Assembly (NCBI RefSeq): GCF_004341845.1
Contig: NZ_SLVB01000004.1
Coordinates: 496,001 to 560,000 of the forward strand
Reading direction: 5' to 3'
Origin: Novosphingobium sp. PhB165
Lineage (GTDB): Bacteria > Pseudomonadota > Alphaproteobacteria > Sphingomonadales > Sphingomonadaceae
DNA: 64,000 nt
A program made the translations under genes and the position numbers. Below, piece by piece: positions 1-9,370 of the stretch (position 1 is its first letter; each line of letters opens with the position of its first letter). The notes below the pieces were generated by a model, which did no database searches, was not told where the DNA came from, and was given only the letters and a program-made list of their open reading frames with translations.

Positions 1-360
1 TCGGAATTCGACTCAGGAACACCCGTCCCCTCGGCAAAGGCGGAAGGACCGATTCGACGCAATGTGCCGATTCGGAAATGGGGTCTCCGTGCGGATTGTG
101 AAGGGCGCGGAGCAGTGCGCGGGGTTTTGAGGCCCTGCGTTCCGATCCTGTCTACCCGATGGATGTTGTGGTTAGCCCCTCAGTACGCGATTCGCGCCGG
201 GAGCATTTGCTACGCCCCGTTAGGCAGGAGCACCCGTTGGGCGCAAGCGCTGAGTGCAGTCCTTTTGTGCGGAATGGCGGCCGGTGGATGCGCGCGCTGC
301 ACGATTCACGCGGCGCCGGCCGCAAGGGGTGGCCGGCAGGAACGAGGACGCCATAAACGC

Positions 361-429
361 CTTCGGCCCAAGCTTCCGCCCGTTACCCGCAAGATGTGCG
401 GGGTGTCCGGACAGAAGCTTGGGCCGAAG
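361..429. repeat. Nested inverted repeat with 16-bp perfect arms
   Basis: Arms at 361-376 (CTTCGGCCCAAGCTTC) and 414-429 are perfect reverse complements, separated by 37 bases. The spacer itself holds a 6-bp stem (CCCGCA/TGCGGG, about 390-406). No T-run follows either arm, so it does not look like an ordinary intrinsic terminator. It lies between rpsT and the presumed dnaA. Confidence 0.8.
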
Positions 430-437
430 CAGCAGTC

Positions 438-481
438 CCGGGCCACCCGAATTAATCGGGGCCCGGACTGTCAGGCCGGGC
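438..481 (-). terminator. Hairpins just after rpsT
   Basis: Immediately past the rpsT stop the minus strand can form alternative GC-rich stems: GCCCGG/CCGGGC at 461-466 and 476-481, and an overlapping stem with arms at 438-444 and 460-466. They may end rpsT transcription or shield the mRNA 3' end. There is no U-run, so termination is a guess. Confidence 0.35.
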
Positions 482-742
482 TCAGAGAGCCGAGACGGCC
501 TTGGTCAGGCGCGAGAACTTGCGCGCTGCGGTGTTCTTGTGAAGCACGCCGCGGGCAACGCCACGCGCCAGCTCGGGCTGGGCTTCCTTGAGAGCGGCCG
601 AAGCGGCGCTCTTATCGCCACCGGCAATCGCAGCTTCGACCTTCTTCACGAAAGTACGGATGCGGCTGATGCGGTTGGTATTGATCTCCGCACGGCGATC
701 GTTGCGACGGATGCGCTTGCGGGCTTGCGGCGTATTGGCCAT
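482..742 (-). CDS. rpsT: 30S ribosomal protein S20
   Basis: Translates to an 86-residue, lysine/arginine-rich protein beginning [17 protein letters not shown], the normal S20 opening; S20 binds 16S rRNA during early assembly of the small subunit. The frame continues upstream of 742, but the chosen ATG has a GAGG Shine-Dalgarno 7-8 bases before it and gives the family length. Transcribed leftward, away from mutM, which reads the same way 147 bases upstream. In this bacterial group rpsT normally precedes dnaA. Confidence 0.97.
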   Translation of the reverse strand: MANTPQARKRIRRNDRRAEINTNRISRIRTFVKKVEAAIAGGDKSAASAALKEAQPELARGVARGVLHKNTAARKFSRLTKAVSAL

Positions 743-888
743 CGAATTTCCTCTGTCTGGCCGCCCCACGCTGGTGATGCCGGCCCAATGCCTAACGAAT
801 CTGCTTTTGGCGAGCGGACTCGCCGGAAAGCGCGCCCCTTAGCGGTGTAGCGCCATTCCGTCAACCCGCGTGAGGCGCCCGAAACCGC

Positions 889-1701
889 CTATTTCTGGCA
901 TTTCGGACACCAAAAGGTACTGCGTCCACCTTGGACGAAGCGCCTTACCGGGGCCCCGCATAGGCAAGCTTCGCCCTCACGTCCATAGACCTGCCAGGAA
1001 GTGGCGAAATAGCCCAGTTCGCCATTGGGCTGCGCATAGTCGCGAATCGTCGATCCGCCCGCCGCGATCGATTCGGACAGCACATCGCGAATCGCCGGGA
1101 CCAGCCGGTTCAGCGCGGGCAGGGTGACGCGGCCGGCTTCCTTGTCGGGCCGGATCCGCGCGCGGAACAGCGCTTCGCAGACATAGATATTGCCGAGGCC
1201 GGCGACGACCTGCTGGTCGAGCAGCATCTGCTTGATCGGGGCGATTCGTCCGGCCAGCTGCGTCTTGAGATGCGCGGCCGTCAGCCCTTCGCCCAGCGGT
1301 TCCGGCCCCAGTGCGGCAAAGGCGCCCCACGAATCGAGCCCGGCCGTGGGCACGAGATCCACCGAACCGAATCTCCGTGCGTCATTGAGCGCCAGGACAT
1401 GGCCCGATCCGGTCTCGATCACGAGGTGGTCGTGCTTTTCCGGTTTCTCGGGCTCGATTCGCCAACGGCCGGACATGCCGAGGTGGAACACCATGGTCTG
1501 GTCGCGGTCGGTATGGATGAGGCCGTACTTGGCGCGGCGGCCCATTGTCGTCACGCGCGCGCCGGTCAGGACTTGGACCAGATCGGGCGGGAACGGGCGG
1601 CGCAAGTCGGCGCGGTTGAGCGTGACCCGCGCGATCCGCTCGCCTTCGAGATAGCGGGTAAGGCCGCGCACGGTGGTTTCGACTTCGGGAAGTTCTGGCA
1701 T
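889..1701 (-). CDS. mutM: Formamidopyrimidine-DNA glycosylase (Fpg)
   Basis: Bifunctional base-excision repair enzyme that removes 8-oxoguanine and formamidopyrimidines and nicks the abasic site. The 270-residue product starts MPELPEVETT: Pro2 is the Schiff-base nucleophile and Glu3 the general acid, which fixes the start at 1701 although the frame is open to 1782. The C-terminus has the zinc finger (cysteines in ACLCGAP and WCPKCQK) and the GRSTFWCP signature; the first cysteine pair is spaced CxC. No clear ribosome-binding site is visible. It is divergent from the EamA transporter and upstream of rpsT, as in other alphaproteobacteria. Confidence 0.96.
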   Translation of the reverse strand: MPELPEVETTVRGLTRYLEGERIARVTLNRADLRRPFPPDLVQVLTGARVTTMGRRAKYGLIHTDRDQTMVFHLGMSGRWRIEPEKPEKHDHLVIETGSGHVLALNDARRFGSVDLVPTAGLDSWGAFAALGPEPLGEGLTAAHLKTQLAGRIAPIKQMLLDQQVVAGLGNIYVCEALFRARIRPDKEAGRVTLPALNRLVPAIRDVLSESIAAGGSTIRDYAQPNGELGYFATSWQVYGREGEACLCGAPVRRFVQGGRSTFWCPKCQK

Positions 1702-1810
1702 CGTGGGGAGGAGATAGGGCTTCGCGCGCGCCATGAAAAGCGAGTGACGGTTCGGCATTCCGAACGTTACGAGCCTCGCCACCCCAAGAATGGGCCGCTA
1801 AGTGCCTGTC

Positions 1811-2728
1811 ATGGAAGAAAAGCCTTCGAACTTTCGCGCCTTTGCCATGCTCGGCCTCGTCATGCTGCTGTGGGCGGGCAACTCGATCGTCGGCCGGGCA
1901 GTGCGCGCGGATGTGCCGCCGTTCACGCTGGCTTTCGGGCGCTGGCTGCTGGCGCTGATGGTCCTGCTGCCTTTCGCGCTGGCGCCGCTGCGACGCGAGT
2001 GGCGCGCGGTTTTGACGGGCTGGCGGTGGATTGTGGTGCTGGGCGTGCTCGGCGTCGTCTGCTTCAACGGCTTTCTCTACAAGGGGCTGCATTACACGAC
2101 CGCCGCCAATGCCCTGCTACTGCAAGCCTCGATCCCCGCGGCCGTGACGGTGCTGGATCGGGTGCTGTTCGGCGGGCGGCCCGGGAAATTGCATGTGCTG
2201 GGCGTCGTCGTCTCGACGCTGGGGGTCATGGCCATCGTCTTCAAGGGCGATCCGGCGGCGCTGATGCAGTTGCGTTTCGGGCCGGGCGATAGCCTGATCT
2301 TCTGCGCGGTGGCGGCATGGTCATTTTACACGGTGTTGCTGCGCAAGCGGCCGCCGGTGTCGCCGGTGGTCTTCCTGTTCCTGACTTTCGCGCTTGGCGC
2401 CATCGGCATGGCGCCGCTGGCGGCACTGGAGGCGGCGAGCGGGCAGGCCGTGCGCTGGAGCCCGCATGTGCTGGCGGCCTTCGCCTATGTCGGCTTGTTT
2501 CCTTCGGCGATTGCCTACTTCATCTATAACCGCGCGACGGCCGAGCTTGGCGCGGCCCGTGCCGGGCAGGCGATCACGCTGATGCCGCTGTTCGGCGCGC
2601 TGCTCTCGGCGCTGCTGCTGGGCGAGAGGCTCATGCCCTACCATTTCGCGGGCATGGCGCTGATTCTGGCAGGTATCGTGCTTTCCGCGCTCGCCCTGCG
2701 GCGGGTACGGGCGAACGCGACGGCATGA
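1811..2728 (+). CDS. EamA/DMT-family transporter
   Basis: About 305 residues with roughly ten hydrophobic segments arranged as two EamA repeats of about 140 residues (LVMLLWAGNSIVGRAV opens the first; GDSLIFCAVAAWSFYTVLLRK opens the second). This architecture is that of drug/metabolite exporters of the inner membrane such as RhaT/YdcZ-type permeases; the substrate cannot be read from sequence. An in-frame GTG at 1802 is an alternative start; neither start has a strong ribosome-binding site. It is divergent from mutM, with about 100 bases between the start codons. Confidence 0.9.
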   Translation: MEEKPSNFRAFAMLGLVMLLWAGNSIVGRAVRADVPPFTLAFGRWLLALMVLLPFALAPLRREWRAVLTGWRWIVVLGVLGVVCFNGFLYKGLHYTTAANALLLQASIPAAVTVLDRVLFGGRPGKLHVLGVVVSTLGVMAIVFKGDPAALMQLRFGPGDSLIFCAVAAWSFYTVLLRKRPPVSPVVFLFLTFALGAIGMAPLAALEAASGQAVRWSPHVLAAFAYVGLFPSAIAYFIYNRATAELGAARAGQAITLMPLFGALLSALLLGERLMPYHFAGMALILAGIVLSALALRRVRANATA

Positions 2729-2758
2729 ACGCCGCGCCCGCTGCCGTAAGCGGCTGCA

Positions 2759-3196
2759 TCAGCCGTATTTGTAGTGAAAGGCTTCGTCGCTGGTGCAGGC
2801 GTAGACAATGGCTTCCACGAAAGCGATGCAGCCCGGGATCAGTGTCCAGCAGAAGACGAGGTACAGGATGCCCAAGCCCGTTCGGTTGAGATAGAACTTG
2901 TGCGCCCCAAGGCCGCCCAGGAGCAGGGCGAGCACGATGGCAGCACCCTTGCTCTTCACCGGACGGCTGTATCCTCCGGTGGAAACGGCCGCGTTCATAT
3001 AGACATTGCCCTGCCTTTCGCTGGCGCGCAGGGCCTCTTCGGCGCGGCGCAAGGCAATATCCAGAGTTTCGCCGCAATGACGGCATTTCTTGGCGGTTGC
3101 CTTGACCGTTTCCGCACAGAATGGACATTCCGTCGTGGCCGTTTCACTCAATCCTTCGCGGGTTGAGAGTGCGTCTTCGCGGGTTTCCGTTTCCAT
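2759..3196 (-). CDS. TM2-domain protein with N-terminal zinc ribbon
   Basis: 145 residues. Residues about 20-45 hold a treble-clef-like pattern CPFCAETVKATAKKCRHCG, typical of small zinc ribbons. The C-terminal half (about 80-145) is a TM2 domain: a GAHKFYLNRTGLGILYL motif between two hydrophobic segments. TM2 proteins sit in the inner membrane and their function is poorly known. The start at 3196 is chosen because GGGGACAGAAGA lies just upstream; the frame is open to 3277. It converges with the EamA gene and is divergent from ubiE. Confidence 0.85.
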   Translation of the reverse strand: METETREDALSTREGLSETATTECPFCAETVKATAKKCRHCGETLDIALRRAEEALRASERQGNVYMNAAVSTGGYSRPVKSKGAAIVLALLLGGLGAHKFYLNRTGLGILYLVFCWTLIPGCIAFVEAIVYACTSDEAFHYKYG

Positions 3197-3300
3197 TCTT
3201 CTGTCCCCTTTTTTCCGATTGCGAACCGGCGTGACTGATTCTTCGTGCGGAAATGATAGGGAGGACTGCCATTGCAACTCTTAAAGCACCGGTGAAATTA

Positions 3301-3322
3301 TTGAAATAACGTGCAATTTCAA
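3301..3322. promoter_or_regulatory. AT-rich inverted repeat upstream of ubiE
   Basis: TTGAAAT (3301-3307) and ATTTCAA (3316-3322) form a 7-bp inverted repeat in the only AT-rich stretch between the divergent TM2 and ubiE genes. It could be an operator or part of the ubiE promoter; I cannot match it to a known regulator. Confidence 0.35.
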
Positions 3323-3416
3323 TTTTCGCCGCGCCGCAAACTATATTGGGCAAAGGATCCGTTCACTGGCCAGCATCACCCTTTGCGCAAACGGCATTTA
3401 CGCCTAAAGCGGCGCC

Positions 3417-4148
3417 ATGAGCGAAACGGTTTCCTTCGGCTACGAGGATGTGGCCACCGAGGAGAAGCAGGAGCGCGTCGGCGCTGTCTTCTCCAGCGTC
3501 GCACGCAAGTACGACGTGATGAACGATGCCATGTCGGCAGGCATGCATCGCCTGTGGAAGGACAAGTTCGTGCGCCGCGTGAAGCCGCGCGAGGACGAGC
3601 AGATCCTCGACATGGCGGGCGGCACGGGCGACATCGCCTTCCGCATGGCCGCGCACGGCGCCTCGGTCACTGTCTCCGACATCAATCAGGACATGCTGGA
3701 CGTCGGCATCGAGCGCGCGATGGAGCGCGGAATCGATGGCCTCGTCTGGTCGCGCCAGAATGCCGAGGAACTCTCGTTCCCCGCGCGCCACTTCGATGCC
3801 TATACGATTGCCTTCGGCATCCGCAACGTCACCCATATCGACAAGGCGCTGGCCGAGGCGCACCGCGTGCTCAAGTTCGGCGGGCGTTTCTTCTGCCTCG
3901 AATTCTCGACCACCGAATGGCCGGGCTTCAAGGAGGCCTACGACGCCTATTCGCATCATCTGGTGCCGAAGATCGGCCAGGCCATCGCCGGCGATGCCGA
4001 ATCCTACCGCTACCTGATCGAATCGATCCGCCGCTTCCCGCCGATGCCGGAATTCGAGAAGATGATCCGCGCGGCCGGCTTTCGCCACACCAAGGTCGAA
4101 CCGATCATGGGCGGCCTCGTAGCGATCCATTCGGGCTGGAAGGTCTGA
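3417..4148 (+). CDS. ubiE: Ubiquinone/menaquinone C-methyltransferase UbiE
   Basis: 243-residue class I SAM methyltransferase that methylates the quinone ring (demethoxyquinol to methoxy-methyl-quinol step). UbiE signatures are present: YDVMNDAMSAGMHRLWK near residue 40, the SAM loop LDMAGGTGDIAFRMA near 65, and the region DAYTIAFGIRNVTHIDKAL. Length and start match the family. It is followed after 10 bases by ubiB, so the two ubiquinone genes are probably one transcript. Confidence 0.97.
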   Translation: MSETVSFGYEDVATEEKQERVGAVFSSVARKYDVMNDAMSAGMHRLWKDKFVRRVKPREDEQILDMAGGTGDIAFRMAAHGASVTVSDINQDMLDVGIERAMERGIDGLVWSRQNAEELSFPARHFDAYTIAFGIRNVTHIDKALAEAHRVLKFGGRFFCLEFSTTEWPGFKEAYDAYSHHLVPKIGQAIAGDAESYRYLIESIRRFPPMPEFEKMIRAAGFRHTKVEPIMGGLVAIHSGWKV

Positions 4149-4158
4149 GATCCAGATC

Positions 4159-5727
4159 GTGACGGGTTCTGCAACGCATATCCTGCGCCTGCTCAAGTGG
4201 GGGCGCGTTCTCGCGCGCCACGGAGCGCTGCGCGGGATCGAGAATGATCGCAATGCCCCCGCGCAGGTCAAGCGCCTGTGCCGGATCGCCCGGTTCGGTA
4301 CGCGCCAGCCGGTGGAGCCCGATTATGCCGGGGCTTTCCAGGAGATCGGCCCGGCCGCGATCAAGCTGGGGCAGGCGCTGGCGACGCGCCCCGACCTCGT
4401 GGGTGAGGGCCCCGCGCACAACCTGCTGACCTTGCAGGACAGCCTGCCGCCGGTCGCCTTTTCCGAGATCCGGCACGCGATCGAGGGCAGCTTCGGCGTG
4501 CCGCTCGAAAAGCTCTTCGCCTCGATCGAGGAAACCCCGGTGGGTGCCGCCTCGATCGCGCAAGTCCACCGCGCGGTCACGCCCGATGGCCGCGAAGTGG
4601 CGGTCAAAGTGCTGCGTCCCGGCATCCGCGAGCAGTTCGCGCACGATGTCGAGACTTACGAATGGGCCGCCGCGCATCTGGAAGCGCTGGGCGGCGAAGC
4701 CGCGCGCCTGCGCCCGCGCGCGGTGGTGGCCAATCTCAAGCGCTGGACCCTGCGCGAGCTGGACTTGCGGCGCGAGGCGGCCTCGGCCTCTGAGCTTTCC
4801 GATGCGATGAAGGGCATCCACGGCTACCGCGTGCCCGCGATCGAATGGGATCGCACCAATGGGCAGGTCCTCACCGTCGAGTGGATCGGCGCCACCAAGA
4901 TGGGCGATCTCGACGGTCTGCGCGCCGCCGGGCATGACTTGCCGCGGCTGGCGCACAAGCTGGTCATCACGTTCCTGACCCAGGCGATCTCGTCGGGCTT
5001 CTTTCATGCCGACATGCACCAGGGCAACCTGTTCGTGGAGGCGGACGGCACCATCGTCGCCATCGATTTCGGCATCATGGGCCGGATCAACCGGCAGGCG
5101 CGGTTGTGGCTGGCGGAGATTCTCTACGGTCTCACCACCGGCAATTACCGCCGCGTGGCCGAAATCCATTTCGAAGCGCAATACGTGCCGAGCTACCACA
5201 CCGTGGAAGAGTTCGCGACGGCGCTGCGCGCGGTGGGCGAGCCGATGCGCGGCAAGCCGGTTTCGGAACTGTCAGTCGGCCAGATGCTCGACGGGCTCTT
5301 CGCGATCACCCGGGATTTCGACATGGCCGTGCAGCCGCACCTGCTGCTGCTGCAAAAGACCATGGTCATGGTCGAGGGGCTGGCGACGGCGCTCGATCCG
5401 GACATCAACATGTGGGACGTTTCGGCGCCTTTCGTGAAGAGCTGGCTGCGCGACGAACTCGGGCCCGAGGCGATGATCGCCGACCGCCTGCGTGAGGATC
5501 TCGGCACGCTGTTCCGCCTGCCCGCGCTGGTGCGGCGGATCGAGGAGAAGTTCCCGCCCAAGGGCGGCGCGCCCGAGCAGGCGCCGCTGCCGGATGTCGA
5601 CCTGATCTGGTCTCCGGGCGGCGAGCGTAAACCTCAAAGTAACCACTGGGCAGGCTATGGTCTGGCGGCAATCCTTGGGGGTGTCGCTGCATGGGCGCTG
5701 ACGTACTGGACTCTGCTGGGGCACTGA
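4159..5727 (+). CDS. ubiB: UbiB, ABC1/aarF atypical kinase of ubiquinone synthesis
   Basis: 522 residues, starting with GTG. The protein-kinase-like ADCK fold is shown by the KxGQ motif (AAIKLGQALATRPDL), the AVKVL lysine, HADMHQGNLF in the catalytic loop and DFGIMGRI for metal binding. Two hydrophobic segments at the C-terminus (GYGLAAILGGVAAWALTYW) anchor it to the inner membrane. UbiB is an ATPase required for ubiquinone synthesis rather than a chemical step. Its 3' end overlaps an earlier possible start of the next gene. Confidence 0.96.
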   Translation: MTGSATHILRLLKWGRVLARHGALRGIENDRNAPAQVKRLCRIARFGTRQPVEPDYAGAFQEIGPAAIKLGQALATRPDLVGEGPAHNLLTLQDSLPPVAFSEIRHAIEGSFGVPLEKLFASIEETPVGAASIAQVHRAVTPDGREVAVKVLRPGIREQFAHDVETYEWAAAHLEALGGEAARLRPRAVVANLKRWTLRELDLRREAASASELSDAMKGIHGYRVPAIEWDRTNGQVLTVEWIGATKMGDLDGLRAAGHDLPRLAHKLVITFLTQAISSGFFHADMHQGNLFVEADGTIVAIDFGIMGRINRQARLWLAEILYGLTTGNYRRVAEIHFEAQYVPSYHTVEEFATALRAVGEPMRGKPVSELSVGQMLDGLFAITRDFDMAVQPHLLLLQKTMVMVEGLATALDPDINMWDVSAPFVKSWLRDELGPEAMIADRLREDLGTLFRLPALVRRIEEKFPPKGGAPEQAPLPDVDLIWSPGGERKPQSNHWAGYGLAAILGGVAAWALTYWTLLGH

Positions 5728-5738
5728 GCCCCGGCCGC

Positions 5739-6920
5739 ATGAAAACGGCTGGGACGATTTCGCCCCCGGCGCCCACGTTCTTTGCGACATGGCCGGTCTG
5801 GGCGGCGCGGCTGGCGCTGGCGTTTCTGGCCGTGCTGCTGGTCGCCTCGGCGCTGGTGCCGGTCGCCAAGTCGGGCAGCCGTTCGCCGTGGCAGGGGCCG
5901 GTCGAAGGGCCGGTTTCGACCGCCGCGGCTCCCGGCGCCGCGAAAAAGCCGTACGACGAGGATATCGCGCTCTACGAAGTCGCCATCGCGCGCATTCGCA
6001 AGGGCGAGAACTATTACCACTTCATCGTCCCCGAACAGCGTTCGCGCGACTATCCGGTGAACCCCGCCATCGCGGTGCGCCTGCCGACGCTGGCCTACCT
6101 GAATGCATGGCTGGGCGAGACGGGGCAGATCCTGGCCGCCGTTGCGCTGATGGTCGGCATCGTCATCGTCTGGTGGCGCAAGCTGGGCGAGGCAGGAGTC
6201 GCGCCCCGGTTGCGCCGGATTGCGACGGCGCTGGTCTTCGTCGGCGCCTCGCTGGCGCTCAACCGGCACTATTTCCCGCTGCACGAGCTTTGGTCAGGCG
6301 GGCTCATCGTGCTGGCGCTGGGCCTCCACCGGATCGGCACGCGCGGCGAGGGCGGACGCTGGCACGCCGCTTTTGCCGCCGCCGCGTTGGCGCTGGCGAT
6401 CCGCGAGCATGCGCTGCCTTTCGTCGCGCTTCTGGCCGCGACCGCGCTGTGGCAGCGCAACTGGCGCGAGGCGGCGGCGTGGAGCGCGCTGATCGCGCTG
6501 TTTCTCGCGGGTCTTGCCTGGCACCTTGCGCTGATCTCGCAGCAAGTGCAGCCCACCGATCCGCACAGCGCGCCCTGGCTGGTCATGCGCGGACTGTCGG
6601 GCTGGCTCTCCAACGTGATCCAGTCGAGCAACTTGCGCTGGCTGCCGCACTGGCTGGCGGGACCGGCGGTAGTGCTGATGACGTTCGGCTGGCTCGGCTG
6701 GAACCGCGCCGAGGGCGTCTTCGCCTTCCTACTCGCCGCCGGGTACGGGGTGCTGTTCATGGCCGCCGGCCGTTGGGACAACTTCTATTGGGGGGCGATG
6801 ATTGCCCCCGCGATGTTCGCCGGGATAGCCTTCGCGCCGCGCGCGCTGGTGGGCCTCGTCTCGGCGGCAGGGCTTGTTTCAGCCGAAAGGCTGGCCAAAT
6901 CTCCGGTAAAGATCCCCTAA
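5739..6920 (+). CDS. Multi-pass membrane protein, unknown
   Basis: 393 residues from the ATG at 5739 (MKTAGTISPPAP); an ATG at 5691 inside ubiB would add 16 residues. It has an N-terminal transmembrane segment (WAARLALAFLAVLLVASALV), a soluble stretch with YEVAIARIRKGENYYHFIVPEQRSR, then about eight hydrophobic segments. This layout of a short periplasmic loop followed by many helices resembles membrane glycosyltransferases of the GT-C fold, but I see no diagnostic acidic motif, so the function is unassigned. It sits between ubiB and coaBC and is probably cotranscribed. Confidence 0.8.
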   Translation: MKTAGTISPPAPTFFATWPVWAARLALAFLAVLLVASALVPVAKSGSRSPWQGPVEGPVSTAAAPGAAKKPYDEDIALYEVAIARIRKGENYYHFIVPEQRSRDYPVNPAIAVRLPTLAYLNAWLGETGQILAAVALMVGIVIVWWRKLGEAGVAPRLRRIATALVFVGASLALNRHYFPLHELWSGGLIVLALGLHRIGTRGEGGRWHAAFAAAALALAIREHALPFVALLAATALWQRNWREAAAWSALIALFLAGLAWHLALISQQVQPTDPHSAPWLVMRGLSGWLSNVIQSSNLRWLPHWLAGPAVVLMTFGWLGWNRAEGVFAFLLAAGYGVLFMAAGRWDNFYWGAMIAPAMFAGIAFAPRALVGLVSAAGLVSAERLAKSPVKIP

Positions 6921-6935
6921 ACAGATTGCACCGTT

Positions 6936-8624
6936 ATGAACGCTGTTGCACAAGCCGGGACCATGAGTGGTCCCCGTATTCTCCTCGTCATCGGCGGCGG
7001 TATCGCGGCCTACAAGGCCTGTGAACTCGTCCGCCAGATCCGCAAGGAAGGCGGCGAGGTCACCTGCGTGCTGACCGAATCCGGCGCCAAGTTCGTCACC
7101 CCGATGGCGCTGGCGGCCCTGTCTGAGCGGCCGGTCTACACTTCGCTCTGGGACCTCAAGAACGAGGTCGAGATGGGCCATATCCAGCTGAGCCGTGAGG
7201 CCGATCTGGTGGTGGTCTGCCCGGCGACGGCGGACCTCATGGCCAAGATGGCCTCGGGCATTGCCGACGATCTGGCCACCACGATGATGCTGGCGACCGA
7301 CAAGCCGGTCATGGCCGTCCCGGCGATGAACGTGCGCATGTGGCAGCACGCCGCCACGGTCCGCAACGTGCAGATCCTGCGCGAAGTGGGCGTCGATGTG
7401 ATGGAGCCGGACGAAGGCACCATGGCCTGCGGCGAATTCGGCCCCGGCCGCCTGCCCGATCCCATCGCGATCTGGCAGCGCATTGCCTGGGCGCTCGGCC
7501 TTGGCCCCGTGGAAGTGGCGCCGCTGCCCGGCACTGTGCCGACGCTGCCGCAGCCCGAAGTGGGGCTGGACTTGCGCAATCCCTTCCCCTGGCAGCCGCA
7601 GTTCGCCGCGCCTGAGCCGGAACCGACCGCCGAGGATGCCGATAACGACACGGCGCCGGACAGCGCGGCCGACAGCTTCGGGCTGGGCGGCCTCACCGGT
7701 TCGATGATCAGCCGCGGCCTGCAAAAGGCCAAGAAGGCGATCAGCTTCGGCGCGTCCGACAACGACGGGCTCGCGTCCGACCCGCTTTCGCCCCATTCGC
7801 TGTCCGACGGCGGCGCGGTCGCCGATCCGGCGGCGGGGCTGCTGGTCGTCAAGAAAGGCGGCGCGCGCTCTGCCCCGCCGACCGATCCCGACGCGATCAA
7901 CCACGTCATTTCGCCCTTCGGCGCTGCGCCGCAGCCTTTCGGCTCCGTGCCGGAAGCGCCTTTCGAGAAGCCAACCGACGGGCCGCTCTCGGGCCGCCAC
8001 GTGCTGGTGACGGCGGGCCCGACTTGGGAGCCGATCGACCCGGTGCGCTACATCGCCAATCGCTCCTCGGGCAAGCAGGGCTTTGCCATTGCCGGTGCCG
8101 CCGCCAAGGCCGGCGCGCGGGTCACGCTGGTGGCGGGGCCGGTGCACCTCGAAACCCCGCCGGGCGTGGACCGCGTGGACGTGGAAAGCGCGCAGCAGAT
8201 GGCCGATGCGGTCAAGAGCGCGCTGCCTGCCGACATTGCCGTGATGGTGGCCGCCGTGGCCGACTGGCGAACGATCAACGTCGCCAAGGACAAGCTGAAG
8301 AAGCGCGGCTCGGCGCCGCCGGCGCTGCTGCTCACCGAAAACCCCGACATTCTCGCCAGCGTTGCCGCGCGGCCGGACCGGCCGCCGCTGCTGATCGGCT
8401 TCGCTGCCGAGACCGAGGACGTGATCCGCTACGCCAAGGAAAAGCGCAAGCGCAAGGGCGCGGACTGGATCATCGCCAACGACGTTTCGGGCGATGTCAT
8501 GGGCGGGGACGCTAATACCGTTCATATCGTCCGGGGCGACGATGTGATCTCTCTTCCCGAAATGCCCAAGGAGGAGGTCGCGCGCCTCCTCGTCGAAAGG
8601 TTCGCAGATGCACTTCCCAGATAA
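6936..8624 (+). CDS. coaBC: Bifunctional CoaBC (phosphopantothenoylcysteine decarboxylase/synthase) with long central insert
   Basis: Makes 4'-phosphopantetheine from 4'-phosphopantothenate, cysteine and CTP in two steps of coenzyme A synthesis. The CoaC half (residues about 12-188) shows FMN-binding [16 protein letters not shown], the active-site His in [18 protein letters not shown] and the catalytic Cys in [13 protein letters not shown]. The CoaB half starts near residue 352 ([19 protein letters not shown]) with ANRSSGKQG. At 562 residues it is about 150 longer than the usual 400-410; the excess is a low-complexity, Pro/Asp/Ala/Gly-rich segment between the halves. The last 17 bases overlap dut. 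Confidence 0.95.
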   Translation: MNAVAQAGTMSGPRILLVIGGGIAAYKACELVRQIRKEGGEVTCVLTESGAKFVTPMALAALSERPVYTSLWDLKNEVEMGHIQLSREADLVVVCPATADLMAKMASGIADDLATTMMLATDKPVMAVPAMNVRMWQHAATVRNVQILREVGVDVMEPDEGTMACGEFGPGRLPDPIAIWQRIAWALGLGPVEVAPLPGTVPTLPQPEVGLDLRNPFPWQPQFAAPEPEPTAEDADNDTAPDSAADSFGLGGLTGSMISRGLQKAKKAISFGASDNDGLASDPLSPHSLSDGGAVADPAAGLLVVKKGGARSAPPTDPDAINHVISPFGAAPQPFGSVPEAPFEKPTDGPLSGRHVLVTAGPTWEPIDPVRYIANRSSGKQGFAIAGAAAKAGARVTLVAGPVHLETPPGVDRVDVESAQQMADAVKSALPADIAVMVAAVADWRTINVAKDKLKKRGSAPPALLLTENPDILASVAARPDRPPLLIGFAAETEDVIRYAKEKRKRKGADWIIANDVSGDVMGGDANTVHIVRGDDVISLPEMPKEEVARLLVERFADALPR

Positions 8625-9078
8625 CGTCCCTGTTCCCATCAAGGTCCTGCCGCATGGCGAGGGCCTGCCGCTGCCGGTCTACGCGACCGACGGCGCGGCG
8701 GGCATGGACGTGGTTTCGGCCGAGGACGTGACATTGGCCCCCGGCGCGCGCCATGCGGTCGCCACCGGGCTGGCCATGGCGATCCCGCCGGGCTTCGAGA
8801 TCCAGGTCCGCCCGCGCTCGGGCCTTGCGCTCAAGCACGGCATCTCGGTGCCCAATGCGCCGGGCACGATCGATTCCGACTATCGCGGTGAGCTGAAGGT
8901 GATCCTGATCAACCACGGCGCCGATGCCTTCGACGTCCGCCGGGGCGACCGGGTGGCGCAGCTGGTGCTGGCCCCCGTCACGCGCGGGACATGGCTGCAG
9001 GTGGAAGAACTCGACGAGACCGTGCGCGGCGAGGGGGGCTTCGGTTCGACCGGCGGTGTCGTCGCGCTGGGGAACTGA
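8608..9078 (+). CDS. dut: dUTP diphosphatase
   Basis: 156-residue trimeric dUTPase, which hydrolyses dUTP to dUMP and keeps uracil out of DNA. All five motifs are visible in order: [39 protein letters not shown] and the glycine-rich tail [11 protein letters not shown]. The start lies inside coaBC (17-base overlap), consistent with translational coupling in the ubiE-ubiB-coaBC-dut block. Confidence 0.98.
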   Translation: MHFPDNVPVPIKVLPHGEGLPLPVYATDGAAGMDVVSAEDVTLAPGARHAVATGLAMAIPPGFEIQVRPRSGLALKHGISVPNAPGTIDSDYRGELKVILINHGADAFDVRRGDRVAQLVLAPVTRGTWLQVEELDETVRGEGGFGSTGGVVALGN

Positions 9079-9178
9079 TTGCCGAATGCCCACAGCTACG
9101 GTGAGCAGCATAAGCCTCACCGCTCCGTTGTGATTGTGACTGCCGCCTCGGCAGTAGGCTGACCTCCTTATCCAAACC

Positions 9179-9270
9179 CCGTCATCCCCGCGAAGGCGGG
9201 GATCCCGCTTCTTTTTCTCGCGGCATAGCAGAAAGGCAGCGGGGCCCCCGCCTTCGCGGGGGCGACGACG
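9179..9270. repeat. REP-like palindromic element, copy 1
   Basis: Two inward-facing copies of the CCCGCGAAGGCGGGG core, bounded by GTCATC and GACGACG, can fold into one long stem. The same unit recurs at 12519, 30396, 33835, 40594, 50166, 53721 and 53931, always between genes. It lies downstream of dut. Confidence 0.9.
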
Positions 9271-9370
9271 TGTTTGTGGATGAGGTTGTCTCAGACAAAG
9301 CCCGCAGTCTGTTACGGCGCAGCCCGTTATGGGCAGGGCAATAGGCAACGACCCGTGAGGCAAGCGCCGC

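Larger units (their letters stand above)
1..481. other. Gene-free region left of rpsT, probably dnaA upstream region
   Basis: No reading frame here has convincing protein character; the frames that cross it are arginine/cysteine-rich translations typical of non-coding GC-rich DNA. In related alphaproteobacteria rpsT lies next to dnaA, so the minus-strand gene beyond the left edge may be dnaA and this would be its leader (established gene order, inferred here). I looked for the DnaA box TTATCCACA and see no exact copy. The region holds a nested inverted repeat and hairpins close to the rpsT stop, described separately. Confidence 0.5.

Noticed and set aside
1..481. Replication origin
   Set aside because: No exact DnaA boxes or AT-rich unwinding region were seen, so only the leader and the inverted repeat are reported.
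254..850. Plus-strand frame across rpsT and the presumed dnaA leader
   Set aside because: Overlaps rpsT antisense and has no family signature.
6879..8642. Long minus-strand frame opposite coaBC (587 codons)
   Set aside because: Composition is rich in Arg, His, Gly and Asp as expected from the antisense of a GC-rich gene, and coaBC on the other strand is certain.
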